From positions 1 to 64,000 of the forward strand of contig NZ_WKJN01000015.1 of assembly GCF_009674495.1 (NCBI RefSeq): DNA of 64,000 bases, in the 5' to 3' direction. Shown here piece by piece: positions 8,586 through 16,984 of the stretch. This stretch comes from Duganella alba (lineage in GTDB: Bacteria; Pseudomonadota; Gammaproteobacteria; Burkholderiales; Burkholderiaceae_D). The position numbers and the translations under genes are program-made. How positions within the stretch are numbered: the stretch's first letter is position 1; the number at the start of each line of letters is the position of its first letter. Under the pieces are notes generated by a model. The model worked only from the letters and a program-made list of their open reading frames with translations, had not been told where the DNA came from and made no database searches.

Positions 8586-10547
8586 ATGTCCAAACCTGTT
8601 CCCACCACCACGCCGATCTCCGGCGCCGTCAAGGCCGCGCTGCTGCTCGGCATGGTCGCCCTGCTGCTGTGCGTCGGCATCGACACCATCTGGGCCACCT
8701 CGTCCGACTTCTCGCACCACTACTCGCTGGTGGCGCGCATCGCGCAATTGTGGATCCTGCCGCCCGGCGTCGACCCGAGCCTGGGCGAGATGAACATCTA
8801 TCCGCGCAGCAGCCACATCCTGGCGGCCGTGCTGGGCATGCTGGTGCACTCGCCGCTGCTGGGCATGCACCTGCTGACGCTGCTGTCGATGATTGGCGCC
8901 TGGGCCGGCCTGGGCGCGCTGATGCTGACCCTGCCGCGCCGCGCCGCGCTGTCCACCATGCTGCTGCTGGCCTTCCTGCTGCTGGTAAACCGTCCGCTGC
9001 GTCTGGATATCTACGGCATCGAAGACATCGGCAACTTCTTCTTCGCCCAGCTGGTGGCGCAGGCGCTGATGCTGGGCGTGCTGGTGGCGGCGCTGGCGAT
9101 GGAGCGGCGCGGCGTGGCGCCGCTGCTGCGCAACGGCTTCGTCCTCGGCAGCATCTACCTGCTGGCCGGCACCCACCTGCTGCCGACCGTGCAACTGGTG
9201 TGCGTACTGCTGGCGCTGGTGGCGCTGGACTTTGTCATGCAAGGCAAGCGCGGCAGCCGCGCATGGACCTTGAGCGCGTTGGCGACGCTGGCCACCATGG
9301 CGCTGGCGGTGCTGCTGATGATCAAGCATCCGGCCTATGCGGCCATGAAAACCATCAGCGCCAACGACGGCTCGCTGACCCTGCACTGGCTGGGCAGCAT
9401 GGCGCGCATCGCCGTCTACTGCGTGGCGATCGCCCTGCTGTCGGGCTGGCTGACCTTCAGCTGGTGGCGCATGGCGCGCCGCGGCGAAGGCCGCGACTGG
9501 CTGGCGTTCAAATATATCGGCCTGTTCGGCCTGGCGGCGGCCGGCCTGTGCCTGCTGCAGATCGCGCTGCTGCATGTGGGCCAGGGGTCCGAATACGCCG
9601 TCAAGAAGCACGGCTTCACGCTCAACAGTGTGTTCCTGGTGGAGCTGGCGCTGCTGCCGGCGCTGCTGTCGACGCGGCTGCGCCAGGCCGCGCCGGGTCC
9701 GCATCCGCTGTGGGACGTGCTGCACGGCGCGCTGGCGCTGCCGCTGCTGATCGCCACCGCCTTCCTGACCATCACCTGGCACCGCGGCAGCATCGACACC
9801 TCCGACGCCGTGGCGCTGGAACACAAGCTGGAGCTGCGGCGCGACCTGGTGCTGCAACCGACGCCGGGCAAATATGTCTACGTGGTGGAAGTGCCCGGCA
9901 TGCCGTCGTGGATGTCCTATCTGTACACCATCGGCGTGTTCGGCACGCCGCGCACCATGAACAGCCTGGACGTGCTGAGCGACCGGCCGCTGACCGAAAC
10001 GCAGCTGATCGGCACCATCATCACCGGCGCCGGCGCCAACCTGGGCCGCATGAAGGAATGCCTGCAGCCGGGCTCCAACAGCGAGCTGGCGCTGATCGAC
10101 GGCGCCTGCGCCACGCGCCAGTCGGCGCTGGGCCGGCCGGTGATCGGCATGACCAGCATCGACGGCCAGCCCAACTGCACGCTGGAAGGCTTTGGCATGG
10201 GCGAAGAAGGCGGACGCTGGACGGTGCTCGGCGAGGCGACGCTGAACTGCCCGCTGCCGGTGTTCGACAAAGGCGCGCCCAGCACGCTGACCATCCACGC
10301 CAACGCCTTCCTGCAGGGCGCGATGACGCAGCGCCTGCGGGTGTCGCTGAACGGCGGCGCGGCGCAGGAATTCACCTTTGTCAGCCAGCAGCCGCCGCCG
10401 CTGGTGGAAATCAAGCTGCCGGCCCACGCCGACGGCCAGCTGAAGATCCACCTGGCGATGCCGGACGCGGTCACGCCCAAGTCGCTGGGCCTGAGCGGCG
10501 ACGATCGCCAGCTCGGGGTGATCATCAAGTCGCTGGAATTCAAGTAA
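8586..10547 (+). CDS. Large polytopic membrane protein, GT-C-like, tandem paralogue (653 aa)
   Basis: It aligns by eye with the preceding protein along its whole length. It shares the HHYSLVARIAQLW block and SLGEMNIYPRSSHIL in the first loop, FKYIGLFG in the middle, YTIGVFGTPR after the last helix, and a C-terminal DRQLGVIIKSLEFK. About eleven hydrophobic segments cover residues 15-410 and a soluble domain follows. It begins with an ATG 24 bases after its neighbour's stop and is the last gene of the operon, just before a strong terminator. This is a tandem duplication that has diverged; the two copies may recognise different acceptors. Confidence 0.72.
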   Translation: MSKPVPTTTPISGAVKAALLLGMVALLLCVGIDTIWATSSDFSHHYSLVARIAQLWILPPGVDPSLGEMNIYPRSSHILAAVLGMLVHSPLLGMHLLTLLSMIGAWAGLGALMLTLPRRAALSTMLLLAFLLLVNRPLRLDIYGIEDIGNFFFAQLVAQALMLGVLVAALAMERRGVAPLLRNGFVLGSIYLLAGTHLLPTVQLVCVLLALVALDFVMQGKRGSRAWTLSALATLATMALAVLLMIKHPAYAAMKTISANDGSLTLHWLGSMARIAVYCVAIALLSGWLTFSWWRMARRGEGRDWLAFKYIGLFGLAAAGLCLLQIALLHVGQGSEYAVKKHGFTLNSVFLVELALLPALLSTRLRQAAPGPHPLWDVLHGALALPLLIATAFLTITWHRGSIDTSDAVALEHKLELRRDLVLQPTPGKYVYVVEVPGMPSWMSYLYTIGVFGTPRTMNSLDVLSDRPLTETQLIGTIITGAGANLGRMKECLQPGSNSELALIDGACATRQSALGRPVIGMTSIDGQPNCTLEGFGMGEEGGRWTVLGEATLNCPLPVFDKGAPSTLTIHANAFLQGAMTQRLRVSLNGGAAQEFTFVSQQPPPLVEIKLPAHADGQLKIHLAMPDAVTPKSLGLSGDDRQLGVIIKSLEFK

Positions 10548-10556
10548 TTCCAGACG

Positions 10557-10596
10557 AAAAAAAACCGCCGCGTATGACACGCGGCGGTTTTTTTTT
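10557..10596. terminator. Bidirectional rho-independent terminator ending the glycan operon
   Basis: A perfect 8-bp stem CCGCCGCG (10565-10572) and CGCGGCGG (10580-10587) with a 7-base loop is flanked by A8 on the left and T9 on the right. It therefore works for the + strand operon and for the - strand helicase gene that converges on it. Confidence 0.92.
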
Positions 10597-10609
10597 GGCT
10601 GACGCCAGC

Positions 10610-12091
10610 TTACTTCGGCGAACCGCCCAGCAGGAAGGCCAGCTTCGGCTTGGCCTTGGTGATGCCGCTGTTGCCGGCCGTGGCGCTGGGCGCCGGCGCG
10701 GCCTTGGTCGGCTCGTAGGGCTTCAGGAACCATGGATCGACCTTCTCGCGGCGTGGCGGACCGCCGCCGCCGAGGCTGCGCGGCGGACGCTCGCCGCGCT
10801 CGGCCGGACGGCCGGCCGGGGCGCGGCCCATGTCTTCGGTGCGGCGCGGACGGCGTTCGCCGCGCTCGTCGGCAAAGCTCGGCGCCGGGTTGAAGCCTTC
10901 CGGCTCGGCGCGCTTGATGGTCTGCTTGATCAGTTTTTCGATGTCGGTCAGCAGGCGCTCGTCCTTGTCCGAGTAGATCGAAATCGCATCGCCCGAGGCG
11001 CCGGCGCGGCCGGTGCGGCCGATGCGGTGCACATAGTCTTCGGCGTTGTACGGCAGGTCGTAGTTGATCACGCACGGCAGGTCGGAGATGTCGAGGCCGC
11101 GCGCGGCGACGTCGGTCGCCACCAGGATGTCGATCTCGCCCTTCTTGAACGCGTCCAGGGCGGCCATGCGCTCCTGCTGCGTGCGGTCGCCGTGAATCGC
11201 CACCGCCTTCATGCCTTCGCGCTCCAGCTCGCGCGCCAGGCGCGAGGCGCCCAGCTTGGTGTTGGAGAAGATGATCACCTGCTTGAGCTCGCGCTGGCGC
11301 AGGATGTGCGCGGTCAGCGCGTGCTTCTGGTTCTCGGCAATTTTATAGACCACCTGGGTGACCTTGTCGGCGGTCTGGTTGCTGCGCGCCACTTCGATGG
11401 TGATCGGGTCGGTCAGGAAGGTGTTGGCCAGCTTCTTGATTTCCGGCGAGAAGGTGGCCGAGAACATCAGGTTCTGGCGCTTCTTCGGCAGCAGGTTGAT
11501 GATGCGCTGCAGGTCCGGCAGGAAGCCCATGTCGAGCATGCGGTCGGCTTCGTCCATGACCAGCATCTGCACCTGGCCCAGGCTGATGTTCTTTTGCTCC
11601 ACGTGGTCCAGCAGGCGGCCCGGGGTGGCGATGACGATTTCCACGCCGGCCTTCAGGATCACGGTCTGCGGCTTCATGTCCATGCCGCCGAACACCACGG
11701 TCGAGCGCAGCGGCGTGTGCTGGGCGTAGGCCTTGACGTTCTCGGCCACCTGCACCGCCAGTTCGCGGGTCGGCGTCAGGATCAGCGCGCGCACCGGATG
11801 GCGCGCCGGCGAGGTGCTGGCGCTGGCGTGGGCCAGCAGCATCTGGATGATCGGCAGCGAGAAGCTGGCGGTCTTGCCGGTACCGGTCTGGGCGGCGCCC
11901 ATGACGTCGCGGCCTTGCAGCAGCACGGGAATGGCCTGCGCCTGGATCGGCGTCGGGTGCTCGTAGCCCTGGTCGTTCAGCGCACGCAGGATGTCCGGCG
12001 ACAGGCCGAAATCGGCGAAGCGCACGGTGGCTGGGGCGGCAACGGCAGGCTGCTCGGATGGGGACGGGGTAGTGATCTCGGTATCGGACAT
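10610..12091 (-). CDS. rhlE: DEAD-box ATP-dependent RNA helicase, RhlE type (493 aa)
   Basis: All the superfamily 2 helicase motifs are visible in order: the Q motif (FGLSPDILRAL..PTPIQ), Walker A AQTGTGKT (67-74), PTREL, TPGRLLDH, DEAD (near 178-181), SAT, and HRIGRTGRAG near 350. After the second RecA-like domain comes an Arg-, Pro- and Gly-rich tail of about 100 residues, typical of RhlE proteins and used for RNA or RNase E contacts. RhlE unwinds structured RNA in ribosome maturation and mRNA decay. It is transcribed alone and converges on the glycan operon. Other DEAD-box paralogues such as DbpA or SrmB fit less well. Confidence 0.9.
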   Translation of the reverse strand: MSDTEITTPSPSEQPAVAAPATVRFADFGLSPDILRALNDQGYEHPTPIQAQAIPVLLQGRDVMGAAQTGTGKTASFSLPIIQMLLAHASASTSPARHPVRALILTPTRELAVQVAENVKAYAQHTPLRSTVVFGGMDMKPQTVILKAGVEIVIATPGRLLDHVEQKNISLGQVQMLVMDEADRMLDMGFLPDLQRIINLLPKKRQNLMFSATFSPEIKKLANTFLTDPITIEVARSNQTADKVTQVVYKIAENQKHALTAHILRQRELKQVIIFSNTKLGASRLARELEREGMKAVAIHGDRTQQERMAALDAFKKGEIDILVATDVAARGLDISDLPCVINYDLPYNAEDYVHRIGRTGRAGASGDAISIYSDKDERLLTDIEKLIKQTIKRAEPEGFNPAPSFADERGERRPRRTEDMGRAPAGRPAERGERPPRSLGGGGPPRREKVDPWFLKPYEPTKAAPAPSATAGNSGITKAKPKLAFLLGGSPK

Positions 12092-12192
12092 AATGTGGAC
12101 GGATGGTGAAGCGCCGTAAACTATACCCTAATTTCTGGCAACTGCGCTAAAAACCGCCAGTTTTATGCTGAAACTATTGCATCAATGGCATG

Positions 12193-12198
12193 TATAAT
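12193..12198 (+). promoter_or_regulatory. Candidate -10 element for the propeller-GGDEF gene
   Basis: A perfect TATAAT lies 25 bases upstream of the ATG at 12224. A recognisable -35 is lacking; the nearest match is CTGAAA at 12168, spaced a little long. The A/T-rich stretch 12100-12200 stands out from the GC-rich genes on both sides. Confidence 0.5.
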
Positions 12199-12223
12199 AG
12201 CCGGCTGACCTGAATCTGGATGA

Positions 12224-15200
12224 ATGCGCCCCTCTGCCATGCCCGTGTCTCTCTCGACGTTACGCCGCCTTCTGCTGGTCTGCCTGCTGGCATGCTTCCT
12301 GGCTCCGCTGTTGCCGCCGGGCGCAGCCGAGGCCGCGCCGGCGCCGTCGCTGCGTTTCAAGAAACTCGGCCCGCTCGGCGGCGACGAACCGTCGATGCTG
12401 TCGCTGATCCAGGACCGCAAGGGCTTTGTCTGGGTCGGCACCCACACCAACGGTCTGTACCGCTACAACGGCTACCAGGCGGTCAAGTACACCAACAACC
12501 CGTCCGACCCGGGCAGCCTGCCGCATGACCGCGTGTCGGCCATCTTCGAGGACAAGCAGGGCCGGGTGTGGGCCGCGACCCAGAACGGGCTGGCGCGCTT
12601 CAATCCCGAGACCAACAACTTCACCACCTTCACCACCGAGCTGGCGCCGAAGAACCACCGCATCGTCAAGAACATCATTTCCGACGGCAAGGACGGCCTG
12701 TGGATCGGCACCTGGGGCGGCCTGCAGCACTTCGATCCGGCCCAGGGCAAATTCGACGCCGTCTACGCCCACAGCGACAACGATCCCGACAGCCTGGCCA
12801 GCAACGACCTGAACGCGCTGGCGCTGGACGCCAAGGGCGGTGTCTGGATCGGCACCTGGCCCGGCGGCCTGGACTACCTGGCGCCCGGCGCGAAAAAGTT
12901 CCGCCACCACCAGGTCGATCCGGCCGCCAAGCCGGACGCGCGCGTCAACATCGTCCGCGCGCTGCAGTTCGACAACGGCGGCGCGCTGTGGATCGGCACC
13001 GAGTCCGGCATCATCCGCTGGGACGGCAGGAGCGACTGGGACACGCGCAAGGCGATCGCCTCGCCCTACAGCCGCATCACCAACTTCGGGCTCGACAACA
13101 AGGGCGTGCTGTGGGCCACCACGCTGTCGGCCGGCCTGCTGCGCTGGAACGACGCCAACGACATGTTCGACCAGTTCGTGCACGCCGCCGACGATCCCTA
13201 CAGCCTGCCCGGCGACAACCTGCGCGCGGTGATGCAGGACCGCGGCGGCATGCTGTGGATCGCCTCCTTCACCGACGGCATCGCCATGGCCAACCTGAGC
13301 AGCGAAGGCTTCACGCGCCACGTGCCGTTCCGCATCGACAGCCGTTCGGCGCCGGCCAGCAATGCGCTGCTGAGTCTGGCGCGCGCGCCGAACGGCAGGA
13401 TCTGGCTGGGCGGCAACGTCGGCATGAGCTTGTACGATCCGGCCACCAGCACCGTGCTGCGCAGCTACCACGCCGACGACAAGACGCCGGGCAAGCTGTC
13501 GCACTCCATCGTCTACAGCATGTACCAGGACGAGGACGGCAAAGGCCCGCTGTGGCTGGGCACCTCCAACGGCCTGAACCGCCTCGACACGCCGGACAGC
13601 CCGTTCCAGACCATCCACTTCGGCAACACCGCCAGCGACTACATCAACGCCATCGCGCCCGGCGCCGGCGGCATGCTGTGGCTGGCCACCGGCAACAGCC
13701 TGATCCGCTACGAGATCAGGACCGACGCCCGCAAGATCTACTACAACGATCCGCAGGACCCGCACTCGCGCAGCGTCAACGGCACCTCGGCGGTGCTGGA
13801 AGACCGCCAGGGCCGCGTGTGGGCCGGCTCGGAATGGAACGGCGGCGGCCTCGACCTGCTGGACACCGCCAGCGGCAAGTTCCGCCACTACCGCCACTCG
13901 TCCAGGGACACGGCCAGCCTCAGCGACGACAACATCGCCAGCCTGCACGAGGATGGGCAGGGCCGCATCTGGGTCGGCACCAGCAAGGGCCTGGACCTGG
14001 TGGTGTTCAAGCCGGACGGTTCGATCGCCTTCAAGTCCTACGCGGCGGCCATGCGCGCGCCGAAGATCCTGGCCATCCAGCACGACAACGACGGCAAGAT
14101 CTGGTGCAGCACCATCGCCGGCCTGTACCGGCTGGAACCGGACAGCGGCAAGGTCACCCAGTTCACCGCCTCGGACGGTTTGACCGAGGGCTTCACCGTC
14201 AACTCCTCGTCGTTCGGCGCCGACGGCACGCTGTACTTCGGCGGCGTGCACGGCATGACGGCGGTGACGCCGACCAAGGTGAAAACCAGCTCGGTGCCAC
14301 CGCAGGTGGCGATCACCGACATCACCGTGTTCAACCACTCGCTGCAGAACGGCAAGCCGGCCGAGAACGTCAAGGCCGACGGCCCGGTGACGGCGCCCAC
14401 CGCGCTGACGCTGTCGTCGCAGGCCTCGGTGTTCGCGCTGGAGTTCGCGGCGCTGCATTACACCGAGCCGTCCGGCAACCGCTATTCCTACCAGTTGCAG
14501 GGCTTCGACCGCGACTGGGTGGAGACCGACGCCAGCCACCGCACCGCCAGCTACACCAACCTGAATCCGGGCCAGTACGTGTTCCGCGTCAAGGCCGCCA
14601 ATCACCTCGGCGTGTGGAACAATGTGCCGGCCACGCTCAACATCACCATCACGCCGCCGTTCTGGCAGCGCTGGTGGTTCCGTTCCGGCCTGGCGGCGCT
14701 GGTGGTCGGTTCGCTGGTGCTGGCGTACAAGATCCGCATCAGCCGCCTGACCCGGCATCAGGCCGAGCTGGAGCGGACGGTGGCGGCGCGCACCGCCGAG
14801 TTGGAGGAATCCAACCGCAAGCTGGCCGCACTGAGCACCACCGACGGCCTGACCGGCGTCAGCAACCGCCGTGGTTTCGACGTGGCGCTGGAGGCCGAAT
14901 GGCGGCGCGCGGCGCGCACCGGCCAGACGCTGGCGCTGCTGATGCTGGACGTGGACTACTTCAAGAAGTACAACGACCATTACGGCCACCAGGCCGGCGA
15001 CGCCATGCTGCGCACCGTGGCCGGGCTGATCACCACCCACGGCCGCCGCACCACCGACGTGGTGGCGCGCTACGGCGGCGAAGAGTTCGCGCTGCTGGCG
15101 GCCGCCACCGACGCCACCGATGCCTTCGGCGTGGCGGAGGAGATCTGCGGCGAGCTGACCCGGCGGGCCTTGCCGCACGCGCAGTCGCCGTTCGGTATCA

Positions 15201-15343
15201 TGACCATCAGTATCGGGGTTGCGGTGCTGGTGCCGACCGAGGACACCGCGCCGCAGGACCTGGTGCAGCTGGCCGACCGCGCGCTGTACCGCGCCAAGGA
15301 AAAAGGACGCAATATGGCGCTGCTGGCGATGCCGCCGATGTGA
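12224..15343 (+). CDS. Periplasmic beta-propeller sensor with Y_Y_Y and GGDEF domains (1039 aa)
   Basis: A signal peptide or N-terminal anchor (about 10-38, LLLVCLLACFLAPLLPPG) leads into many two-component-regulator propeller repeats of the form G.VWVGT..GL.R (about 50-670). A Y_Y_Y domain follows (about 730-805), then one transmembrane helix near 815-832, a coiled segment (TAELEESNRKLAALS) and a GGDEF domain. The active site reads RYGGEEF (near 950), a competent diguanylate cyclase. RTTD sits five residues upstream, an intact I-site for product inhibition. The protein probably senses a periplasmic glycan or peptide and makes c-di-GMP. A second ATG at 12239 is possible. Confidence 0.9.
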   Translation: MRPSAMPVSLSTLRRLLLVCLLACFLAPLLPPGAAEAAPAPSLRFKKLGPLGGDEPSMLSLIQDRKGFVWVGTHTNGLYRYNGYQAVKYTNNPSDPGSLPHDRVSAIFEDKQGRVWAATQNGLARFNPETNNFTTFTTELAPKNHRIVKNIISDGKDGLWIGTWGGLQHFDPAQGKFDAVYAHSDNDPDSLASNDLNALALDAKGGVWIGTWPGGLDYLAPGAKKFRHHQVDPAAKPDARVNIVRALQFDNGGALWIGTESGIIRWDGRSDWDTRKAIASPYSRITNFGLDNKGVLWATTLSAGLLRWNDANDMFDQFVHAADDPYSLPGDNLRAVMQDRGGMLWIASFTDGIAMANLSSEGFTRHVPFRIDSRSAPASNALLSLARAPNGRIWLGGNVGMSLYDPATSTVLRSYHADDKTPGKLSHSIVYSMYQDEDGKGPLWLGTSNGLNRLDTPDSPFQTIHFGNTASDYINAIAPGAGGMLWLATGNSLIRYEIRTDARKIYYNDPQDPHSRSVNGTSAVLEDRQGRVWAGSEWNGGGLDLLDTASGKFRHYRHSSRDTASLSDDNIASLHEDGQGRIWVGTSKGLDLVVFKPDGSIAFKSYAAAMRAPKILAIQHDNDGKIWCSTIAGLYRLEPDSGKVTQFTASDGLTEGFTVNSSSFGADGTLYFGGVHGMTAVTPTKVKTSSVPPQVAITDITVFNHSLQNGKPAENVKADGPVTAPTALTLSSQASVFALEFAALHYTEPSGNRYSYQLQGFDRDWVETDASHRTASYTNLNPGQYVFRVKAANHLGVWNNVPATLNITITPPFWQRWWFRSGLAALVVGSLVLAYKIRISRLTRHQAELERTVAARTAELEESNRKLAALSTTDGLTGVSNRRGFDVALEAEWRRAARTGQTLALLMLDVDYFKKYNDHYGHQAGDAMLRTVAGLITTHGRRTTDVVARYGGEEFALLAAATDATDAFGVAEEICGELTRRALPHAQSPFGIMTISIGVAVLVPTEDTAPQDLVQLADRALYRAKEKGRNMALLAMPPM

Positions 15344-15362
15344 GCGCCGACGTGAGATAAGT

Positions 15363-15515
15363 ATGGATGATCCGAAGCCACAACCACCCACCCCGCCCGC
15401 ACCGGGCGACTGCTGCAGCAGCGGCTGCGTCTACTGCGTCGAAGACCTGTACCAGGAAGAACTGGCGCGCTACCAGCAAGCCCTCAAGGACTGGCGGGCG
15501 CGCCACCCGGAATAA
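15363..15515 (+). CDS. Small Oxidored-like domain protein (50 aa)
   Basis: This tiny protein has a proline-rich start (PKPQPPTPPAPG), then CCSSGCVYCVEDLYQEELARY. That is the hallmark of the oxidoreductase-like domain (PF09791), known from human OXLD1 and from very small bacterial proteins. Four cysteines in a CC-x3-C-x2-C pattern suggest metal binding or redox chemistry, but the family has no proven function. The ATG at 15363 lies 19 bases after the GGDEF gene. Its last 32 bases overlap the end of the convergent CPBP gene. Confidence 0.8.
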   Translation: MDDPKPQPPTPPAPGDCCSSGCVYCVEDLYQEELARYQQALKDWRARHPE

Positions 15516-16353
15516 GTCCGCGGCGCTGCCAGAACAGCAGCGCGGTGATGCCGATGGTGATGCCCAGGCCGACGCCGAATTCCGTGGTCAGATAACGCAC
15601 CGCGCCGCTGTCCGCCGTCAGCGCATCGAAGATCGCCTGCACAAACAGATTGTGGCTGGCGTGCAGCAGCGCGCAGGGCCAGACGCTCTCGCTGCGCAGC
15701 CTGAGCCAGCCGATCGGAAACGCCATCGCCACCACCGCCAGCGTGAAGCAGCCGAGCGCAACGGCCGGATTGGTGCCGGCGTTGTAGCTGCCCCATAGCA
15801 GATTCGGATAATGCCAGACGGCCCAGATCAGGCCGCTCGCCACGCAGGCGCCGGTGAAGCCGAAGCGCGCCATCAGGCGCGGGAACAAAAAACCGCGCCA
15901 ACCGATTTCTTCGCCCAAGGCCCAGGTCAGCCCGGAAATCATGCCCACCGTCAGCAGCAACGGCACGCCGACAGCGAAGGCGCCCAGCAGCGGCCACTGC
16001 GCCAGGTTGTAGGAGCCGGCCACGCGCTGCGCGAACGCATCGACGGCGAAGCTGTCCGCAAACAGCGCCCAGGCCAGCAGATACACCGGCAAGGCATACA
16101 GCAGCGGCACGCCATAACTCAGCGTCAGCCAGCGGCGTTCCGGCCAGCGCCAGCCCAGCGTGCCGAGATCGACGCCGCACACCTTGCAGGTGATGAAGGC
16201 GGCAAACGCCGGACACCACATGATGAAGCGGTCCGTCATGGGATTCGGCTGCGCCAGGTGAATGCCGAGGGCATCGGCCGCGCCGGACAGCAGCACCAGG
16301 CAGGCCAGGAACACCGCGATCTGGCGCGGCACGTCACTGTCCCGCGACATCAT
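15484..16353 (-). CDS. CPBP family intramembrane glutamic endopeptidase (289 aa)
   Basis: This membrane protein has about eight hydrophobic segments and the CPBP/Abi signature. The catalytic pair and arginine are in GEEIGWRG (E148, E149, R153), WAVWH has H181, and a third motif HASHN lies near 222. The family comprises intramembrane proteases related to Rce1. Bacterial members have been linked to bacteriocin immunity and protein maturation, but the substrate here is unknown. The ATG at 16353 overlaps the stop of the upstream membrane protein by 4 bases, so the two are coupled and share the TetR operator at 16928. Confidence 0.87.
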   Translation of the reverse strand: MMSRDSDVPRQIAVFLACLVLLSGAADALGIHLAQPNPMTDRFIMWCPAFAAFITCKVCGVDLGTLGWRWPERRWLTLSYGVPLLYALPVYLLAWALFADSFAVDAFAQRVAGSYNLAQWPLLGAFAVGVPLLLTVGMISGLTWALGEEIGWRGFLFPRLMARFGFTGACVASGLIWAVWHYPNLLWGSYNAGTNPAVALGCFTLAVVAMAFPIGWLRLRSESVWPCALLHASHNLFVQAIFDALTADSGAVRYLTTEFGVGLGITIGITALLFWQRRGLIPGGAPASP

Positions 16354-16907
16354 GCGTTCTTGCGGCGGCGCGCGCCGACGGTGAGCCACACTGCCGACAC
16401 CAGGAAGTAGAAGGCGCCGACGCCGGCATAGCCCGCCACCGTGGCCAGTGCCGGCGGTTCCGGCGTATGCAGTGCCTGGAAGATGAATGCGCCGCCGGCC
16501 AATGCCGACTGGCCGCCGCTCAGTATCATCGCCCACTGCCCGCCGTTGGCCTTCCAGCGGCGCACGGCGGTGAACAGCTGCAGCAGCCCCGCCACGATGG
16601 CCCAGGCGCCGAATACGCCCAGCACCGCCTGCATGCTTTGCAGCGACAGGGCCACCGCCAGCGTCGTCGCCAGGCTGACGGCGAAATTGATGGTCTGGCT
16701 GCGGTTCAGCGCCAGCCCGCCGTTGCGCGCGGCGTCGATGAAGTTGGCCACCGCATCCCAGGCGGGATAGCTGACCAGCAGCACGGCGCCGACAAACCAT
16801 GAGAACTTGCCTGCCGTGAAGGCGGCGATCACCCAGGCGACGGAAAACGCCGCGCGCAGGGCGTAGTACTGTTTTAGCCAGCGTTCCTGGCTCGATTGCT
16901 GATTCAT
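16350..16907 (-). CDS. DUF308/HdeD-like six-helix membrane protein (185 aa)
   Basis: After a short polar N-terminus (MNQQSSQERW), six hydrophobic segments occur in pairs: about 17-45, 64-80, 83-100, 117-140 and 145-178. This layout and the GGxxAL.GG.F motif near 129-140 resemble DUF308 (HdeD-like) proteins, a call based on pattern only. It is the first gene of a two-gene operon with the CPBP protease. A TetR-type operator lies 21-40 bases upstream of its start, so expression is probably inducible by a small molecule. Function is unknown. Confidence 0.65.
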   Translation of the reverse strand: MNQQSSQERWLKQYYALRAAFSVAWVIAAFTAGKFSWFVGAVLLVSYPAWDAVANFIDAARNGGLALNRSQTINFAVSLATTLAVALSLQSMQAVLGVFGAWAIVAGLLQLFTAVRRWKANGGQWAMILSGGQSALAGGAFIFQALHTPEPPALATVAGYAGVGAFYFLVSAVWLTVGARRRKNA

Positions 16908-16927
16908 CGTATTCTTCCCCCTTGTGC

Positions 16928-16947
16928 TACCTACTAGTTGGTAGGAT
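16928..16947. promoter_or_regulatory. TetR-type operator in front of the membrane protein-CPBP operon
   Basis: Read on the - strand this is ATCCTACC, four bases, then AGTAGGTA. It keeps the half-site ATCCTACC, the 4-base spacer and GTAGG of the perfect palindrome found in front of tetR at 17572-17591. The shared sequence makes it the likely target of the neighbouring TetR protein. Confidence 0.75.
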
Positions 16948-16956
16948 TCTGCTACT

Positions 16957-16981
16957 AAAAAAAGGGATGCGGTGCATCCCG
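16957..16981 (-). terminator. Rho-independent terminator of the tetR gene
   Basis: On the - strand a stem GGGATGC with loop ACC and GCATCCC (16965-16981) is followed by T8. It lies 3 bases past the tetR stop and separates tetR from the operator and the downstream operon. Confidence 0.85.
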
Positions 16982-16984
16982 TGC

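Noticed and set aside
7719..11075. Open frame of about 1100 codons on the - strand
   Set aside because: It spans the glycan terminator and two real genes, so it is a shadow of GC-rich third positions.
8669..12109. Open frame of over 1100 codons on the + strand
   Set aside because: It is out of frame with the second membrane protein, reads through the terminator and runs antisense to rhlE.
12260..15391. Open frames opposite and out of frame with the propeller-GGDEF gene
   Set aside because: Only the frame at 12224-15343 contains the propeller, Y_Y_Y and GGDEF motifs.
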